Origin: Cornus controversa
Lineage: Eukaryota; Streptophyta; Magnoliopsida; Cornales; Cornaceae
DNA: 64,000 nucleotides
NCBI GenBank assembly: GCA_026545225.1
Contig: CM048845.1
Span: 31,184,001-31,248,000, forward strand
Direction of reading: 5' to 3'
Shown: positions 1-13,537 of the stretch, one piece after another
Layout: every line of letters begins with the position of its first letter
How positions within the stretch are numbered: position 1 is the first letter of the stretch
Program-made: the position numbers and the translations under genes
The notes under the pieces: generated by a model
What the model was told of the DNA's origin: nothing
Seen by the model: only the letters and a program-made list of their open reading frames with translations
Databases searched by the model: none

Positions 1-346
1 TTTCTTGATTCAGTTACTAGAGGGCGTTAAGTACCTAGCCTTCTAGTAATCTTACAAAATAAGTACCCACAATTAAGGATTGCATGACTCCAATGTTAAA
101 ATGTGGCTAGTTTTGATTTAAATGATTTTGCTATAAATCTACTCTATTAGTTCCCTCTCCATGCATAGATGATGCCGCTCTAGAACTGTTACTATCCATC
201 TTAATGCAATCACTCTTTACAATCCACTTCTTTTAACTTATAGAAACAATAATCCATAAAATCAGTATATACAATAACAACTAATAATTCTCTCTCCCTC
301 TCTCTTAACTTTCTTGCGTTGTAGGAGTGGATGCATGAGACCGACC
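1..346. other. Unassigned flank left of the first CACTA
   Basis: AT-rich sequence with a short CT-rich run near 290-305. I see no coding region, RNA gene or repeat structure. It is the left flank of the transposon that starts at 350. Confidence 0.5.
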
Positions 347-1094
347 ATACACTACAAGAAAGAAGGCCTTTTACGAGAGGCAAAAAACATCATTAAAAGA
401 TATTCACAGCGCGAACTAGGCCCACGTCTATTAAGGTCCCGTAAATACTCTTAATTTTCTACGACAAACAATAAACTTCGTAAAAAAGTAAAATATTACC
501 CGTCAAAAAATATTTTGTCTACGCAAAAAAATTATATACGAGAGACATAATTCCTCGTTAATAATTCATTTACGTGCTACATGGCCCCTCGTTAATAAAT
601 CTAAATATTCACGATACACAGCATGAACTCGTGGAAAAGTTTTCTATTTGTTTTCTACAAGGAATGTTCTTTTATTTACGAGGTTTCTTGCCCCCCGTTA
701 ATAATATATACTTTTTTTTTTATAGTAAAAGCACCCTCAAATGCTAGGTACCTATTACTCATCCACACATAACCTGTATTGCCAACAATTCAACTAAACA
801 CTATGCAATGCTAACAAAACTCACATAATTCCAATAACTTAACCAATACATTAAAATACATCATTAAATATATCAAAAGACTAAAGATAGTTTCACAATT
901 CATCAATAACAGTCAACAATGTATTGAAAGTATCCTTCTTTTTTAATTTCTATATAACATTACTTTATTTATTTTTGTTAATGCTTGGAATTGTTTGTCT
1001 GATGAATTGGAGTAATTACATAAATTTCATTTCTAGTGGCATTTTTCTTTCTTTAGTTGCTGCCTTGTTATTTATTTTTCTGCTTGAATGGTTT

Positions 1095-1526
1095 TCTAAA
1101 GTTATATTTATAGAGTTAGTGATAGGACGTGGTTTGGGGCATACACCTAACGATGGTTGGGGGCCAACTCCTACAAAAGTCCATGTCAAAGATGGAAACA
1201 AATCAAAATGAGATGCGAAAGCAAATAGCCATGCTTATCCAGCACGTGCAAGTTCAAAATTCCAATGGACAGGTAAATCCAATAGCATTTGTTGTCTGCA
1301 AGTATGTGTTCTTCCTGTCTCATTTACGATATGGTGTCTGTGTTTCCTTTTAATTATAGCTTAATTACATGATAGTGATAGACATGTTTCCTTTTAATTA
1401 TAGCTTTTCTGGTTTAAAACTGTGAAGAATATTCAAAACTGTCAACTAATGTCTAATTTGTATTTCATTATAGGTTGTTGATTCTTCTTATGCTCCCAAT
1501 AGCTCTCGACAAACTTTTTCTACTTG
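1095..1526 (+). pseudogene. TNPA-like (Transposase_24) remnant of the CACTA
   Basis: A plus-strand frame reads VIGRGLGHTPNDGWGPTPT followed by a short helical stretch (METNQNEMRKQIAMLIQHV). The glycine-rich G-x-G-x-GPTPT pattern followed by a coiled coil resembles the C-terminal part of plant Transposase_24 (Ptta/En/Spm) proteins. A GT donor after GGACAG (about 1272) and an AG acceptor before GTTGTTGATTC (1474) suggest two exons, the second ending in a stop near 1526. The N-terminal part is missing, so the gene is not functional. I place it by motif only. Confidence 0.45.
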
Positions 1527-1639
1527 AGGTAATTCATCAACCGTAAGAATCATCAAAATGGTTATACATGTTACTAGCATGTTTTATATATGATTGTTAT
1601 GTTACCTTAGTAACTAATTGTCTTCCTTGAATATGTAGG

Positions 1640-2540
1640 TTCCATCGAAGGAAAACAAGAAGGAAAAGCAAAAAAAAGAAGAAAAAAAGGACAGAGAAAT
1701 GATGGTTCTGGGAAGCATCATCTTGATCCAAAAAATGATGCTAAATGTCTTTCAAAAATCCAAATATACATGCTGAACATACCTACAGTTAGTAGATTTC
1801 AAAGGATTTGATTAAGTGTTAGTTCTATGGATGCAATAGCATGTTATACTCATACACACGACACTTTGCACACTCAGTTTTCACACGATGAATGTGCCTT
1901 ACATTGATTACATGTTTTTTTAGGAAGATGAACTTTTAAAAGTCAATTTATAGTGTTGTAATTTTATTTATGCAAGGCTTATTCTTCTTGCAAACCTGGA
2001 ATTGGAAAGTGTCAAATCAAGGAAGAAGAGGTGGCTGAGAATGGTTACCAATCTGATTTTTGTGATGACAAGCTGAATTCTGCTTCTGAGCAACAACTTA
2101 AGATTCAGAAAAAGTAATTGAATTGGTACTTGAAATTGGTATTCTAACAGAATTAACTATCACAGATTATAAACAAGATGAAGAGCAACCAGCAGAGAAT
2201 AAAATCATCAATGAAAAGAGGAGGAAACAAAGAATTCAGAGAGAAATGGAAGTGTGATGGAGAAGAAAGCAAAGTAATCAAACAACATGCATCTCAACCA
2301 TCCAGCAAAAGGCATGGCAAACTTGCTGTCACCATGTCCGTGTTCTCAACTCCAGTCCCATAATCACAAAGACACTATAAAAGAATCCGAGAAAATTCTG
2401 ATATCTGCGGTTGAATTGGAGAAAGAGGAACCTGGGCAGGATCTTCCACAATACTATATCAAAACAACAGTTGTAGAAACTGAAACTCTGGTGCACCAGT
2501 CCACTAAGACATTTGAGATTGTTGGTTGTGGAACATAAGA
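1640..2540 (+). pseudogene. Exon-like segments inside the CACTA, unidentified
   Basis: Three lysine/glutamate-rich stretches read like exons. About 1640-1790 follows an AG. About 1978-2116 contains KPGIGKCQIKEEEVAENGYQ and ends in a stop. About 2160-2540 contains KIINEKRRKQRIQREMEV and then a second frame, ELEKEEPGQDLPQYY. Frames change between and inside them, so no continuous product exists. They could be the tail of the element's own TNPA-like gene or captured host exons. I do not recognise the protein. Confidence 0.3.
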
Positions 2541-5500
2541 AAGAATGAGACGGCTCGGTATTGAATCAACACTAGAAGGACATATTTCTATCTGTTAAAC
2601 TTTTTGTTTCTATTTGTAGTTGAAATTGAAGATGACTAATATTATTCTATTATAAACAATTAAAGGTAATATTTGGAGTATACATACACACGCACTCACA
2701 CATTTGATTGGTTAGTTCCATGCTTGAATTTTTTTACAGAGCTCACTGGAACGTGTGTGTGTACGTATGTGTGTGAGCGAAAGAGAGAGACTTACTTCAA
2801 TTTGTGGCATTTGTACGCCAGCTCTAGAGGTCACAATATTAGCAAAGACATTAAATGTTGGTTTAAGAACATCTGTAGCTGGTCCTCCGTTGGACCCAAA
2901 TTCATTAAACCTAAAAAGATAAACACATCATTAAACTAAAACAATACAAGTAAAAATGCATAAGTGTAAAATTGGATGAACCATAAGATAAAGTACTTTG
3001 AGCACTAAATTTTATCTTTCCAAGTGAACTGTCTCCCCTCTCTCATATTCCCACAAGGAAGCCTTATCACCTTAATTATCTTAAAGAACCCTATCTCCTA
3101 TAACTTACATTAATATAGTGGCTACTTAGGAAATAGTGTCCAAATTTTTTAATGAACTCAGTATGAAGATGTGATGGATAAATTCAAACAAATAGACAAA
3201 TAGTTTCACACATAAAAATTAACACAAATTTATTTTTGATCAGCTTGTATGATAGGACAGTTTGTAAGACAATCATAATCTAAGAATTTAGTGTATAGGA
3301 TATTGATAAACAATGAATAGAGGAGGAGCTAATACTAACTAACACCCAGCTATACACCCACCAAAACAATAACAAACTAGTCATTAATGAGTTTTCCCAA
3401 GCTTCAAAATACCAAACCAAATCAATAAGGTCTTTACTCAATTTCATTCTGAATTTTGCAATGCCATGAGTAAATTTCAATAATTCATAACCAGATAGCT
3501 TTAGGATATGCATCACACTATTGCCCAAATAGCATTACTGCCAGCTAAACACAAAATGATAACACAATAAATTAAATAGGCTAACTTCCACAAGCTTCTC
3601 AAATGTAAAATCAGAATTAGCAAATATATAGTAGACAAAAAATAAATCAAAAAAACCACAGGGCATTCATATTTTTATAAAATTTAAAATCACTCAAGAT
3701 CCAAACAATGCAGAGACGAATCTGAATCAAAGCATCCAAAAAGCTACTAGATCCAAGCAAATCTTCAGCGACTTAACTTATAAATCAAAGAAACTATTTT
3801 CTTTTTTGCTCCAAAAATAAAAATAAAAAAGGAAGCCAGAAACGACGAGAACCCCATAACTATTCTAAATCAAACCTCGACACATGCAAGACTGACCCTC
3901 CTTCTCTCTATATATATAAGTATATGTATCTTACTCAAGTCATCTCTTAGCATTATAATGAATGCCAGTTAACAAGGCTGAAATATTTTTCATAGAAACT
4001 AGATAAGAAGAAGAAATAGGTAACTAGAAGTTATAGTTTTAATAGGTGAACCTCAATCTAATTGACCTTGTTGTTGATCATGGTTTTCAAAATTCTTTCA
4101 ACAGACCAAATGGAAATAACTAGACAATATGAAACATCCATTACTAAAGATAGGGAAATATATATATAGATATATATATATATATACATATATATAAAAC
4201 CTTGATAGAGAGCAAGTACCAACCTTTTCAGCAAGGTTAATGCAATCTCTTTTGCACAGTCAATAAGAGTTCAATTAATACAATATATATATCCTTTAAC
4301 AACTTAGAACTCACCAATTAATTATATGATAGAAGGAGGAGAGTCTTATCCAACACCGTTAACATCAGCAGTTGTAATAGCCACCAAGACTGAGCCTGTC
4401 ATGATCTGTCTACTAATTATTCCAAAGAAAAAGAAGTTGTAGGTGGCAAGAGAATGTATAAATAGAAAAGAAACAAAAAAGATGAAGTAGTGTGTTTCAT
4501 CACTCCTCTAGTAGTGGATGGAACAGAAATCTGTGAACTAGTCTTCACAAACTTGAACCAAACAGTAGAAAAAGAAAACACAATTCAGAAGGCAATTTTA
4601 TTGGAAAAGAAATAAAGAAGAATCATAATGACCTTTGGGGAAGATTTGAATGAGTTTGGTGTCTCCATGATTAGCTGATGAGTTCTGAGTTCAACTGAAC
4701 TGAATTTGTATGCATATAAAAGATGTCGGGATGTTTGAAGACTTGTATCTATCTTTGGTGGTACTTTAATTTCTGGTCTGTTGGTACATCGCAACATGTT
4801 TAGAAAATTTTGTGCTATGTTGCACCAAACTCTCTAATTAAACCTCCCTCTCATACATATTAGTCTTACCATACTATTCACAGTTTCTTCAAATGTCCTC
4901 TTTAATAAAGACAGTGCAATTAGGCTCCTGCTATCTACCTTAACAACTTGATTATCTTTATTCTAAGCATTGAATAATATGATAGTTTGATTACTGATTA
5001 GGCAAGCACAATGCATTGCAAGGAGTACAATAATTGAGTGAAAAATTGTGTGTGCAATTTCTATAAATTCAATTTAATTTTGAACATAATATTGAAGACT
5101 GATTTAAAACCTAAAACCTGAAAGAGCAGAGACTATCTTCATGGCCTTCAACTTTTCTTTGTCATCATGCAAATCCAATTTCAAGACAACTTCTGCCAAA
5201 ACACCATATCAAAATCAGAACCTACCAAGCTTCTCAACAATCAAACAAATCAGAGTAAACAAGACACTGATCAAAGCCAAAGAGTTCAAGTAAGAACACC
5301 AAAAAAATTAATTCAGAATCAACCAAGCTTAATCATTAGACCAGAAAATCACTATATTCATATGATGCCCAACCAGAAAACCAAGCTTAATTTTAAGTAT
5401 GGTAAATGTTAATTTCACTGCGACTTTATAATTCACATGATGCCCAACTCATTTTTCCACTCATAACTTTAATCTAGAAAAAAAATTCTATATAAATATA

Positions 5501-5990
5501 CAGGAAATCAAAGCATCTCAAATTTAATACAAACACCCCCATACAATTCCATTTCATGTCACCAAAACTATTTTTCAGGCTAGCCACATAAATTCACACA
5601 AAATTATATATAGTATATGGTTCCATTTTTTGCTTCTTCAAGTTCTACTTGTTGCTCACAACTTAAGAGATCGTAAGGAAAATAAATGAATATCAACAAC
5701 CTAGTTGCTATAATCCAAGAAAAAATAAATTGAGATGTAAATTAAAAAAAAATACCTTCAAACATAATCCATGAGATTTCACTCAATTTTTGACCTCGAC
5801 TGAGCAAAACACCCAATTTAGGTCTTTGTGAAGTACCTAATTTTCTAGATGTAAAACCATAATTTTCTATGATATTTGATCGGCAAACCAACAATGTCAA
5901 CCAATATATATAAGTCTGTCTGAATTACCTTCCAACGCAGTCCTATATCTGCTCAGTTTTCTCGCACTTTCAGAGGAATTTTCTAGACTC
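2541..5990. other. Non-coding interior of the first CACTA
   Basis: AT-rich DNA without a credible coding frame. It holds a (TA)n run near 4160-4195 and a Gln/Asn-rich open frame at 5167-5412 that looks like composition rather than a gene. A purine/pyrimidine-biased leader-like stretch begins about 5990 and continues to 6400. Confidence 0.4.
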
Positions 5991-6704
5991 GACCTCTTCG
6001 GTTCTACACTGCAATTTCAGAATCTTTCTTGTAGAGCATCGGTCTTCATAACTATTAGGGTTTGAGGCTTCAAAATTGCTAACACTCCTCACCGTTAACC
6101 ACCTCAAAACCCTAACTTCAATTGAAGATGACAAATTAGATCTCAAATCATATGAATATACACACGAAATTGGATCAGCAATGAGAACAGAGTTTTGGGG
6201 AACAGTAGAAATAGATCTCGAGAAGTTCTTCGTCCAAAGAAGATAAGAGAGGGGAGAGTGTTAGAGAAGAAATTCAGATGTATAATAAACCTAGAGGGAG
6301 GATCAAGATAGAGTGAGAAATGAAATTGTGAAGGTCGAGTTAGAGGGAATGGCGAAATTGAGAGCGGGAATGGCAAAATTGAGACCGGGGATTTTTTTTA
6401 GAGATTGACGTCAAGCCAGAAACCCGTAGAAGGAAAATTTTAATTATTTATTAACGGAAGATTTTTCTCCCCGTTAAAGTTTGACAAATAACTCGTTAAT
6501 ATATGCATATATTAACGAAATTTTTTAGGGACCGTGGAAACTTTCTTTGATGAGGATTTAACAAAAACGCCGTGAAAACTTGAGATTTTATCAAGGAATG
6601 ATGAGGGGCCTCTTGTGAACCCTGTAAAATATACTTTTTATGAGCCAAAACATATGTGCACCGTGAATACTCTGTCGTAAAAGCCCACTTTTCTTGTAGT
6701 GATA

Positions 6705-7635
6705 TCCTCATTTTATTGACTTTTGTTTTATCTTGATTCTTGTTATGATGAGGTGTTTTTTTATGGATGTCTTTTTTCCTATAAGCTTTTGGATTGATTA
6801 GAAGGGAAAATATATCTTAATACTTAATTAGATCAGTACTCCATATGGGCTAAGATTGTCTGTTTGGTTCAGAGTCATTTTCTAGGAAAATCAATCTTGC
6901 TTTTTGTTTTGTATTTAAGTTAAATGTGAAAAGATTAATTAAACATATTCACCCACCTTGAATACCTAAAAATAATACGTGTTGCATATGCAAAACGTCA
7001 TATTGATACAAAGCAAATATATTAAATAGAATTCTATGATTCTTTTTTCCTAGTTTATGTTCATATATACACTTGAGTGCTATCTATAGACCATATATCT
7101 TTGGAACCAAAATAGGAGACACAAATGGGGAGTTGGGTATGGTTGCACTCTTCTGAAACAAAATTAGTCATTAATAGAGAACCAGTTTCTAAATAACCAA
7201 AATGCAAGCAAACCTGAATTCAAAGGGGGTAGAAAGTTTGAGACTACTTTTTGTGATGGAAATTAATCAATTTTGCTTCCAAAGTTGTTACATACATACA
7301 TTGAATACAGATCAAACACTGCTAAAATATTCTCTGTACCAACAAGAACATTTTTTATTTGAAATTCAAATATTGCAGGTCTCACATTATTAATATGCTT
7401 TTTTCCAACCTCATAAATGCATAATGAAAGTTCTAGATTCGCTTCTGTGAGTTTTTTCATCTTTTATTATCTTTTAAATAAATATACCAACCTCCTTTGT
7501 GTTGGGTTGTTGGCAAATTCAATGCCAACTTCAATGAATATTATATACTCTTTTGTAGGACATCTTCACAACAATTAACCTGAGCACAACCCATTTGGTT
7601 TATTGCTATATTATATTTATACTCCATTGTTGTAG
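6705..7635. other. Unassigned AT-rich DNA
   Basis: No coding region, RNA gene or repeat architecture could be supported between the first CACTA and the pyrophosphatase exon. Confidence 0.4.
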
Positions 7636-7701
7636 GTTACTAAGATAACAAAAAGAAGTAAAGTCAAATACGAACTTGACAAGAAGATTGGTCTGATTAA
7701 G
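7636..7701 (+). pseudogene. Exon fragment of soluble inorganic pyrophosphatase
   Basis: The 66-bp stretch translates to VTKITKRSKVKYELDKKIGL plus IK. This matches the conserved plant soluble pyrophosphatase segment (G)SKVKYELDKxxGLIKV, which lies just before the active-site region. It is bounded by an intron-like acceptor (TTGTAG before 7636) and a GT donor (7702). A glycine normally found before SKVKYELDK is replaced by arginine. The next exon (RxLYSSVVYPHNYG in the family) does not follow, so only this exon is present. The enzyme hydrolyses pyrophosphate in the cytosol, but this fragment cannot. Confidence 0.7.
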
Positions 7702-8639
7702 GTATAATTTCTTCACAGATTTGAAATGAATTGAACATTAAGTACCAAATTCCCATTTGTATATACTTTCTTTTGCAGCCAAAAAAAAAAGTGTGCTTAA
7801 TCTAGAGATTAGAGTACTATTTTGTTGCTTTTCCTTGAACTCAAGATGTTGAAATTAGGAATTAATTGTAGTAGTAATTTCTTCTAGAGTTGTTCATGTT
7901 AGTTAAGAGTCCTTCTTTATGTTCCTTTATTTTTTCTTTTCATTTGATGGACGTTAAATATGCTTTATTGATCTTTTAGTTAGCGTTCAAAAAAGTGTCT
8001 TTGTTGGACTTAGAGTATATGTCAGTTGTTTATATATACTTTTCATTAGTGTATTCAGTTATAATATTATGTTAGGCTAAAATGCATGCACCCTAAAATC
8101 ATCTTTCAGTACTCTTAATCTAATTGCATTTGATAGGAATGGTTTCATTGATTAACAATAAAATCTCTTGAAGTTCATTCTCATTCAATTTTTTTCCTTT
8201 TCTTTTCTTTTATTTTATTTATTTATTTCTTCGGAGGGGGGTTATACATTATGAATTTATATTATATTATATTATATTATATAAGTTAATAAATTAAAAA
8301 ACTTCAGTAATGATTTAAGATTAAAAAAGTTGTGGCTATCTTGTAGAAGTGATTTGCTTTTGTGATCCATAATAATGTTATGTAAGTACCCGAGGAAGCC
8401 TAATAATCAATATAACTGCTTAATAGCCTTGATTGAAACAAATAATGCTACTATTTGTGCTTTATATTGCTTAGTTATTTAGACTGATGTGGGATCCACC
8501 AGCTAATGCAATGGTGTAAAAGTATTTATTCTAACAATTTGTAGAACCATATGGATATTGAGTGACACAAGCCATGACTTTCTTAATTAGTTTTGTCATT
8601 TAATTATTTATCAAACTGTACTTAACTTGAGCGAGATTT
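7702..8639. other. Unassigned AT-rich DNA
   Basis: Contains a pyrimidine-rich run (8185-8235) and a (TATAT)n run near 8255-8282. I see no gene. Confidence 0.4.
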
Positions 8640-10530
8640 CAATTCAAATAAATTCAATATGTTGAATCTCCATTCTTCTTTATCTACAGGTCTATATTTT
8701 TGGAACCATTATCAATGAAAACAATGAAAGGTAGTGACAAAATCATTCATTGTGAAGAGTTATGTCTCAATCTAATGTCATGGATCCCCTTACCAAATTG
8801 CATTTGTCAATAGAAGTTTCAGGTCAGCAGATTCACTTGGTAAACTTGCTCCATTTATTAGTTGTTTAGCATTCCTGCATCCCAGCATTATGGTTTTTAT
8901 TATATATAGATATTGATAAGACAATAGAAGTACATTTTCTGATGAATACGATTTTATGTAGTCATGTCTAGCCCTTTTTTCTAACAAGATTTCCTACATC
9001 TTTGATGGTTCTTTGAACTTGATTGTAGAATTAGTTAAATTGAACCTGGCTCTAGAATGGTATTGTGATAGATGAAGATAATCTTTAGGGATTGTTACCA
9101 AGTGATCCTTATTATTATTGTTATGGTACCAATCTATTCTTAGATTCCAAAAATACAAATCAATTTAGATTAATTTAACTCAGATTTGTGATCCTTCTAC
9201 TGATTCAAGCTCATTCCTAAAATTTGATATGTCAAAACCCTCAATTAAGTCCATTTATAGCTACTGTCACAATGTACTTCCTGTGTGTTAATATATTTTG
9301 GTCTTGAATGCCTATTAAATGCTTAGATTGCAAATATTTGAGCTCAAGGAATCTTTTGTTTGTGTTGCTGGGGTAACCACTTGAAGGTTGTTCCAAGGGA
9401 TTATCCACTACTATTTCCTAAATAATTGTTTATAGGCAACTTTGAAATTCACTCATTTGCAGCTCAGTTTAAAGACCAAAATTCTATAAAAAAAAAAAAG
9501 TGTTTTCACTGTCAACTCATGCTTTTGATTGATGCTTGAGGATGCACTCTGAATGTGCATGTTCTAATTCATGCTTCAAGTCTGCTCAAGTACCTTCTTC
9601 CCTAGAATTTTAATTGAAAATATTTTGAACATACAATACCTTGGTAGTGCACTATTCATTATTGGTTTAGTAATTTCTTTTGTTTCCATATGTCCAAAAA
9701 GGGAGTTGATTCGGCCACAGTTGATCCTAACAAGTTTAGTTCACCATACAAGAGTTAAATTAGATTGAAAAAAGATGGTTTTGAAGCTAGATCAATTTTA
9801 TCATGTCTTGAACCTAATTTGGTAACTTATTGATGCTGTTAAGATTAATTAATATGTCAATAACATATATATGATCCCTGTACTTCTAAAAATAGGCCTT
9901 GGACTTAATGAAACCATACTATAAGGTCCTAGTTGCTAATAGAAAGACTTGGGCACATTTTTAAATCGAATGAGTAAAACAGTTCACTTAAAACTCAGGA
10001 CAATGGCCCACTAAAATACTCATAGCTTTTATTTTGTTTGACCTGTGTAAGTGAAACTTATACCATTGGAAATATGACTTCAAGAGCTTATTTTTAGACT
10101 TAAATTTGACCTGATTTGAATTTATAATGACCAAGTTATTGTCTATCAAAGTTGGTAAATCTGCTTAGCAAAAACTCAGGACCACAGCACACTAAAATGG
10201 TTATATCTTTTTTGTGATTGACTTTTTTGAGTTAGATCCATACCATTGGAAGGAGGACTTCAAAAGCTTCAATTTAGACACAGAGTTAGCCTAGTTTGGA
10301 TTTAAAACAAGTGAGATATGGTCTTTTGAAGTTGGCATATACATGCAGGCTGACCAAATTGGGAGTAATGAAATAAAAATCCAAACAGTCCCTTATTCAC
10401 CCCAACGGTCAGAAATGGCTAGTTTTTAATTGGCCTACATATACCTAATGTCTTGACATTTTGGTGTGTAAGAGTACAGTCCAAATTCACCCACCCCCTA
10501 TCAGGTCCAACAATTGGTATCAGAGCCTCA
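8640..10530 (+). mobile_element. Copia-type LTR retrotransposon remnant (polyprotein end, LTR, primer site)
   Basis: Near 8760-8795 a plus-strand frame reads VMSQSNVMDPLTK, like the xxxADPLTK motif close to the end of Copia polyproteins. At 10512 sequence ending in CCAACA is followed by TGGTATCAGAGCC (10515-10527), the tRNA-Met primer-binding site typical of Copia elements. An LTR of roughly 1.7 kb may therefore lie between about 8830 and 10512. It contains a diverged duplication of about 175 bp (9985-10340). The element is a broken, old fossil. The order polyprotein end, LTR, primer site suggests an LTR shared by two copies. The polyprotein call rests on one short motif. Confidence 0.4.
9985..10340 (+). 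repeat. Diverged tandem duplication, about 175-bp unit, two copies
   Basis: Both copies share AAAACTCAGGAC at the start, CATACCATTGGAA (or TATACCATTGGAA) in the middle, then GACTTCAA and an AGTTGG tail. The first copy runs from about 9985 to 10162, the second from about 10163 to 10340. It probably lies inside the LTR of the Copia-type remnant. Confidence 0.6.
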
Positions 10531-13500
10531 ACTCCAGAATAGTCTTAACCGGCTTAGAGTAGATACATGGTAAACTTTGTAGGAACTTTTCTTGTTTACG
10601 CTTCTTGACCTATAGACCTCCATGGTTCATTGGAACCATTTATAACCATTAAAAGGCTTAAATGAAATTATATCTGCCGAACTGTTCATAGTTATTTTAG
10701 TACACATTGAGCTATTATTTGATGATTTGCTATAGATTGGTACTAAATACTAATCCTAGCAAATGCATTTTATAACAATATATCTATTGTTACTGAGCTA
10801 ATATTGAAATAGAGGCTGCTCTGGAATCTTACATTTGTAACCTTAGTTTTAGGCCTATAACAGAAGTTGTCATGTTTTTAGTGCATATGAGAATATTTCA
10901 ATTTACTTTATAAGTCTGGTCAAACTTGTATTTTCCCAAAATTAGCATTAAAGCATTTTTTTTGGCATCTTATAGTTAGTTGATGCACCTTATTGCTTAG
11001 TTTTGGTCCAAAGTGTTGACTATTTTATCTAGGTGAATTGTATGGATGTCATTAGTGTTTTATCAACCATATTTAATCATGTTTAAGGTGTTCATGATGC
11101 ATTAAAGTCCTGCTAATAGCTGCATTATTAGTTGCATTACTGAAGTTCAATTTTAGACAAAAAAAATATACATTACTTAAGGACTGTCGTGTGGTTGCTT
11201 TTATTGCTGGTTGATGTTTGAGATTTAAATGTTCATTTGCAAATTTTAAATCACATTCTAAGCTTGATCTTGTTGTTGAATTGCATCAATTAGTGCTAGA
11301 TCCATATTTACTTGTTTAAACCTTGATATACCAATACTGAAAATCAAAACCAAGAATACTCTATTTTTTGATCCAAATACAATACCACTTTAGCTTCATA
11401 GATTACGATCAACACCTATACAATGCATTATTTGCAAGTTGTAGCTAGTAGAATATGTATATTTATGATGACTAGGCTGGTCTCCTTGATTTAGTAACGT
11501 ACAGAAAAGCTTGTATGATCTTTGACAGTAAAGTAATCTTTAGCCAGCATAGTGAACAATGCAGCAGGCTGTTCTAAGAGCTCTAGTTTGAACCTGTGCT
11601 AATTTTGGCAAAACAGCAGCTAAAACAAGATTTAATATAGGAAATGAAGCTTACTTATATACCTTTAACCCTTAAATAGCACACAACAATATAAACACCA
11701 TTTGAAAAAGACGTTGACAATAATATATGATCAAAAGAGAGCTTCCAGCTAGTCACAAATATGAGGAGTTTAATATAGTGAAAGCATAATCTATATGACT
11801 AAATGCAACTACTAGAATAGTAAAGACATCCAAACATTCAATTTGCACACATCTGTCAACCCTTAGATCAAAATGAATAGTGAATAGTACCTACAACAGC
11901 TAGCTATGGGGTATAAGAAATTTATCCTATGCTAATTCTGGGAATGTCTAAGCTTGAGAAAACTTATAATGTGTATTGTTACATGCTCATATACATCAAC
12001 CATTTCAAATATATCCCATCAACAAAGTCAACTTCAGAACAATTGTTTTTAGTGAAAATTTGTTCACAATTGAGCTTTAGGAAATAGATTTTAGTGTAGT
12101 ATTAATTCTCCCTTCTTGCTGGCACTAAAAAGTCACAAATGGTGTTTTACACTTGCTGAGATAGCCTAATTTAATCCAGAAACAAAATAGAGCAATCTGA
12201 CTGTGCTATGCCTTTATAAAGTTCTTTGACACAAAAAAACTAAGCTCTATGTGTTCAATTTTGAAATAAACTTTTTTTGCTTTATCTAACTTCTGCAAAT
12301 ATGATTTAGAATTGTCTAAATACACTTGCTAGGATCAATTGTAGCAGCCCAAGACCTTTATAAATGTTTATGATAGTGCATATGGATTTTGATAGCAAAA
12401 CTTGTTCAAAAATAGGAGATTATGATGAACAGAATTCAAATGAACATCAAGCTGGCACTGAACAATCACAAAGACTATCAATTTCAATTCAGTATAATGT
12501 ACTAAGATCACTTGAACTTACTTAGCAGCAGTAGTTGCACATTTTGAAACAGTTGACATCACATTTTAGCCTTATTAACAATGAACTAAGCAACTAATAG
12601 GGTATAACAAGCTTAAGATTGATTCAGTCCTTGGGCTACTTTAGGTCTAATTGACTCTTAGAATTTTAAATGACATTAGCTCAAGCATTTGCCAGATATT
12701 GTAAATCAACCCTTGAAATATCTGAAAGCAATTTTTATGACAAAAACCACACATGGCTCAAATATTAGCTTTTAGATTATGAAACTCAAGAAAGACCTCT
12801 AAATACCAACAATGACCACAAAACTAAGTATCTCTATCTAGAATATGCATGTACGAATCATGATGATACTTAAACATTCAACACAGGCCAACACAACAAA
12901 CAGATAGTTATGACAATAACAATATAAATCTAAACAGTAAGAACCAAAAGCTAACACTATGATAAAAGTTTTAGTAGCCCAAAAGAAACTTAGAAATTGA
13001 TTTTATATAAATAAAATATAGATGTTCATTACCATAATTAGGCTCAGATTGTAGTGCATATACTTACTGAACCAGTTATAGCCATAACAGTAGCTTTAAG
13101 TGTCCATATTACCAGCTTCAAAATCTGCAAAGTAGCCTCCGACTGCTATGCACCAAAGACCTTATTGACGTTCATTTCTAGGCTTGAGATGAACCATGGA
13201 GCTGCCTAGCTAGAAACTTCCATTTTCGCTCTCACAGACCTCTCAACAAAAGTGCTGCTCTTGTGATATTGATTTTTCATTCAAAGTTTGTCTTACTAAT
13301 AGCACACCTAGTTCATATACACTCTTAATACATATAGGAATATCCAAGCTAACGAGCTTTAATTATCAACACAATATGTGAAATGCATGATCTCTTAAAC
13401 AGGCTAAGGACATTGGTTGTTAATAATATCTTAAGTTATTTAATTGTTGATTTCTCATCATGTACTACTTAATTTTTCCTCTTCATCGTAACAGGGCATT

Positions 13501-13532
13501 GATATTGATTAAATGCCAAAGCAACATACACT
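10531..13532. other. Unassigned AT-rich DNA, possibly decayed retroelement interior
   Basis: Follows the primer-site motif at 10515, so it may be the interior of the Copia-type element, but I can read no gag, protease, integrase or reverse transcriptase. No host exon was recognised. Confidence 0.35.
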
Positions 13533-13537
13533 TGTTA

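Larger units (their letters stand above)
350..6701. mobile_element. CACTA (En/Spm) DNA transposon, decayed, both ends present
   Basis: The left end begins CACTACAAGAAAG and the right end finishes CTTTTCTTGTAGTG, the inverted-terminal signature of CACTA elements. The trinucleotide ATA occurs directly outside both ends (347-349 and 6702-6704), matching the 3-bp target duplication of this superfamily. Subterminal DNA on both sides is rich in short motifs of the type CTCGTTAATAA or its complement (for example near 555, 585, 700, 6450 and 6490), as expected for transposase-binding repeats. The length is 6352 bp. There is no TNPD transposase; only a TNPA-like remnant remains near the left end. On the minus strand just inside the right end (about 6380 down to 6000) the sequence looks like a pyrimidine-rich 5' leader, so the right end may be the promoter end. 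The caveat is that the left end resembles the orphan end at 25506 more than it resembles 6701. Confidence 0.7.

Noticed and set aside
5167-5412. Gln/Asn-rich open frame in the first CACTA
   Set aside because: Biased composition, no homologue recognised, no exon signals.
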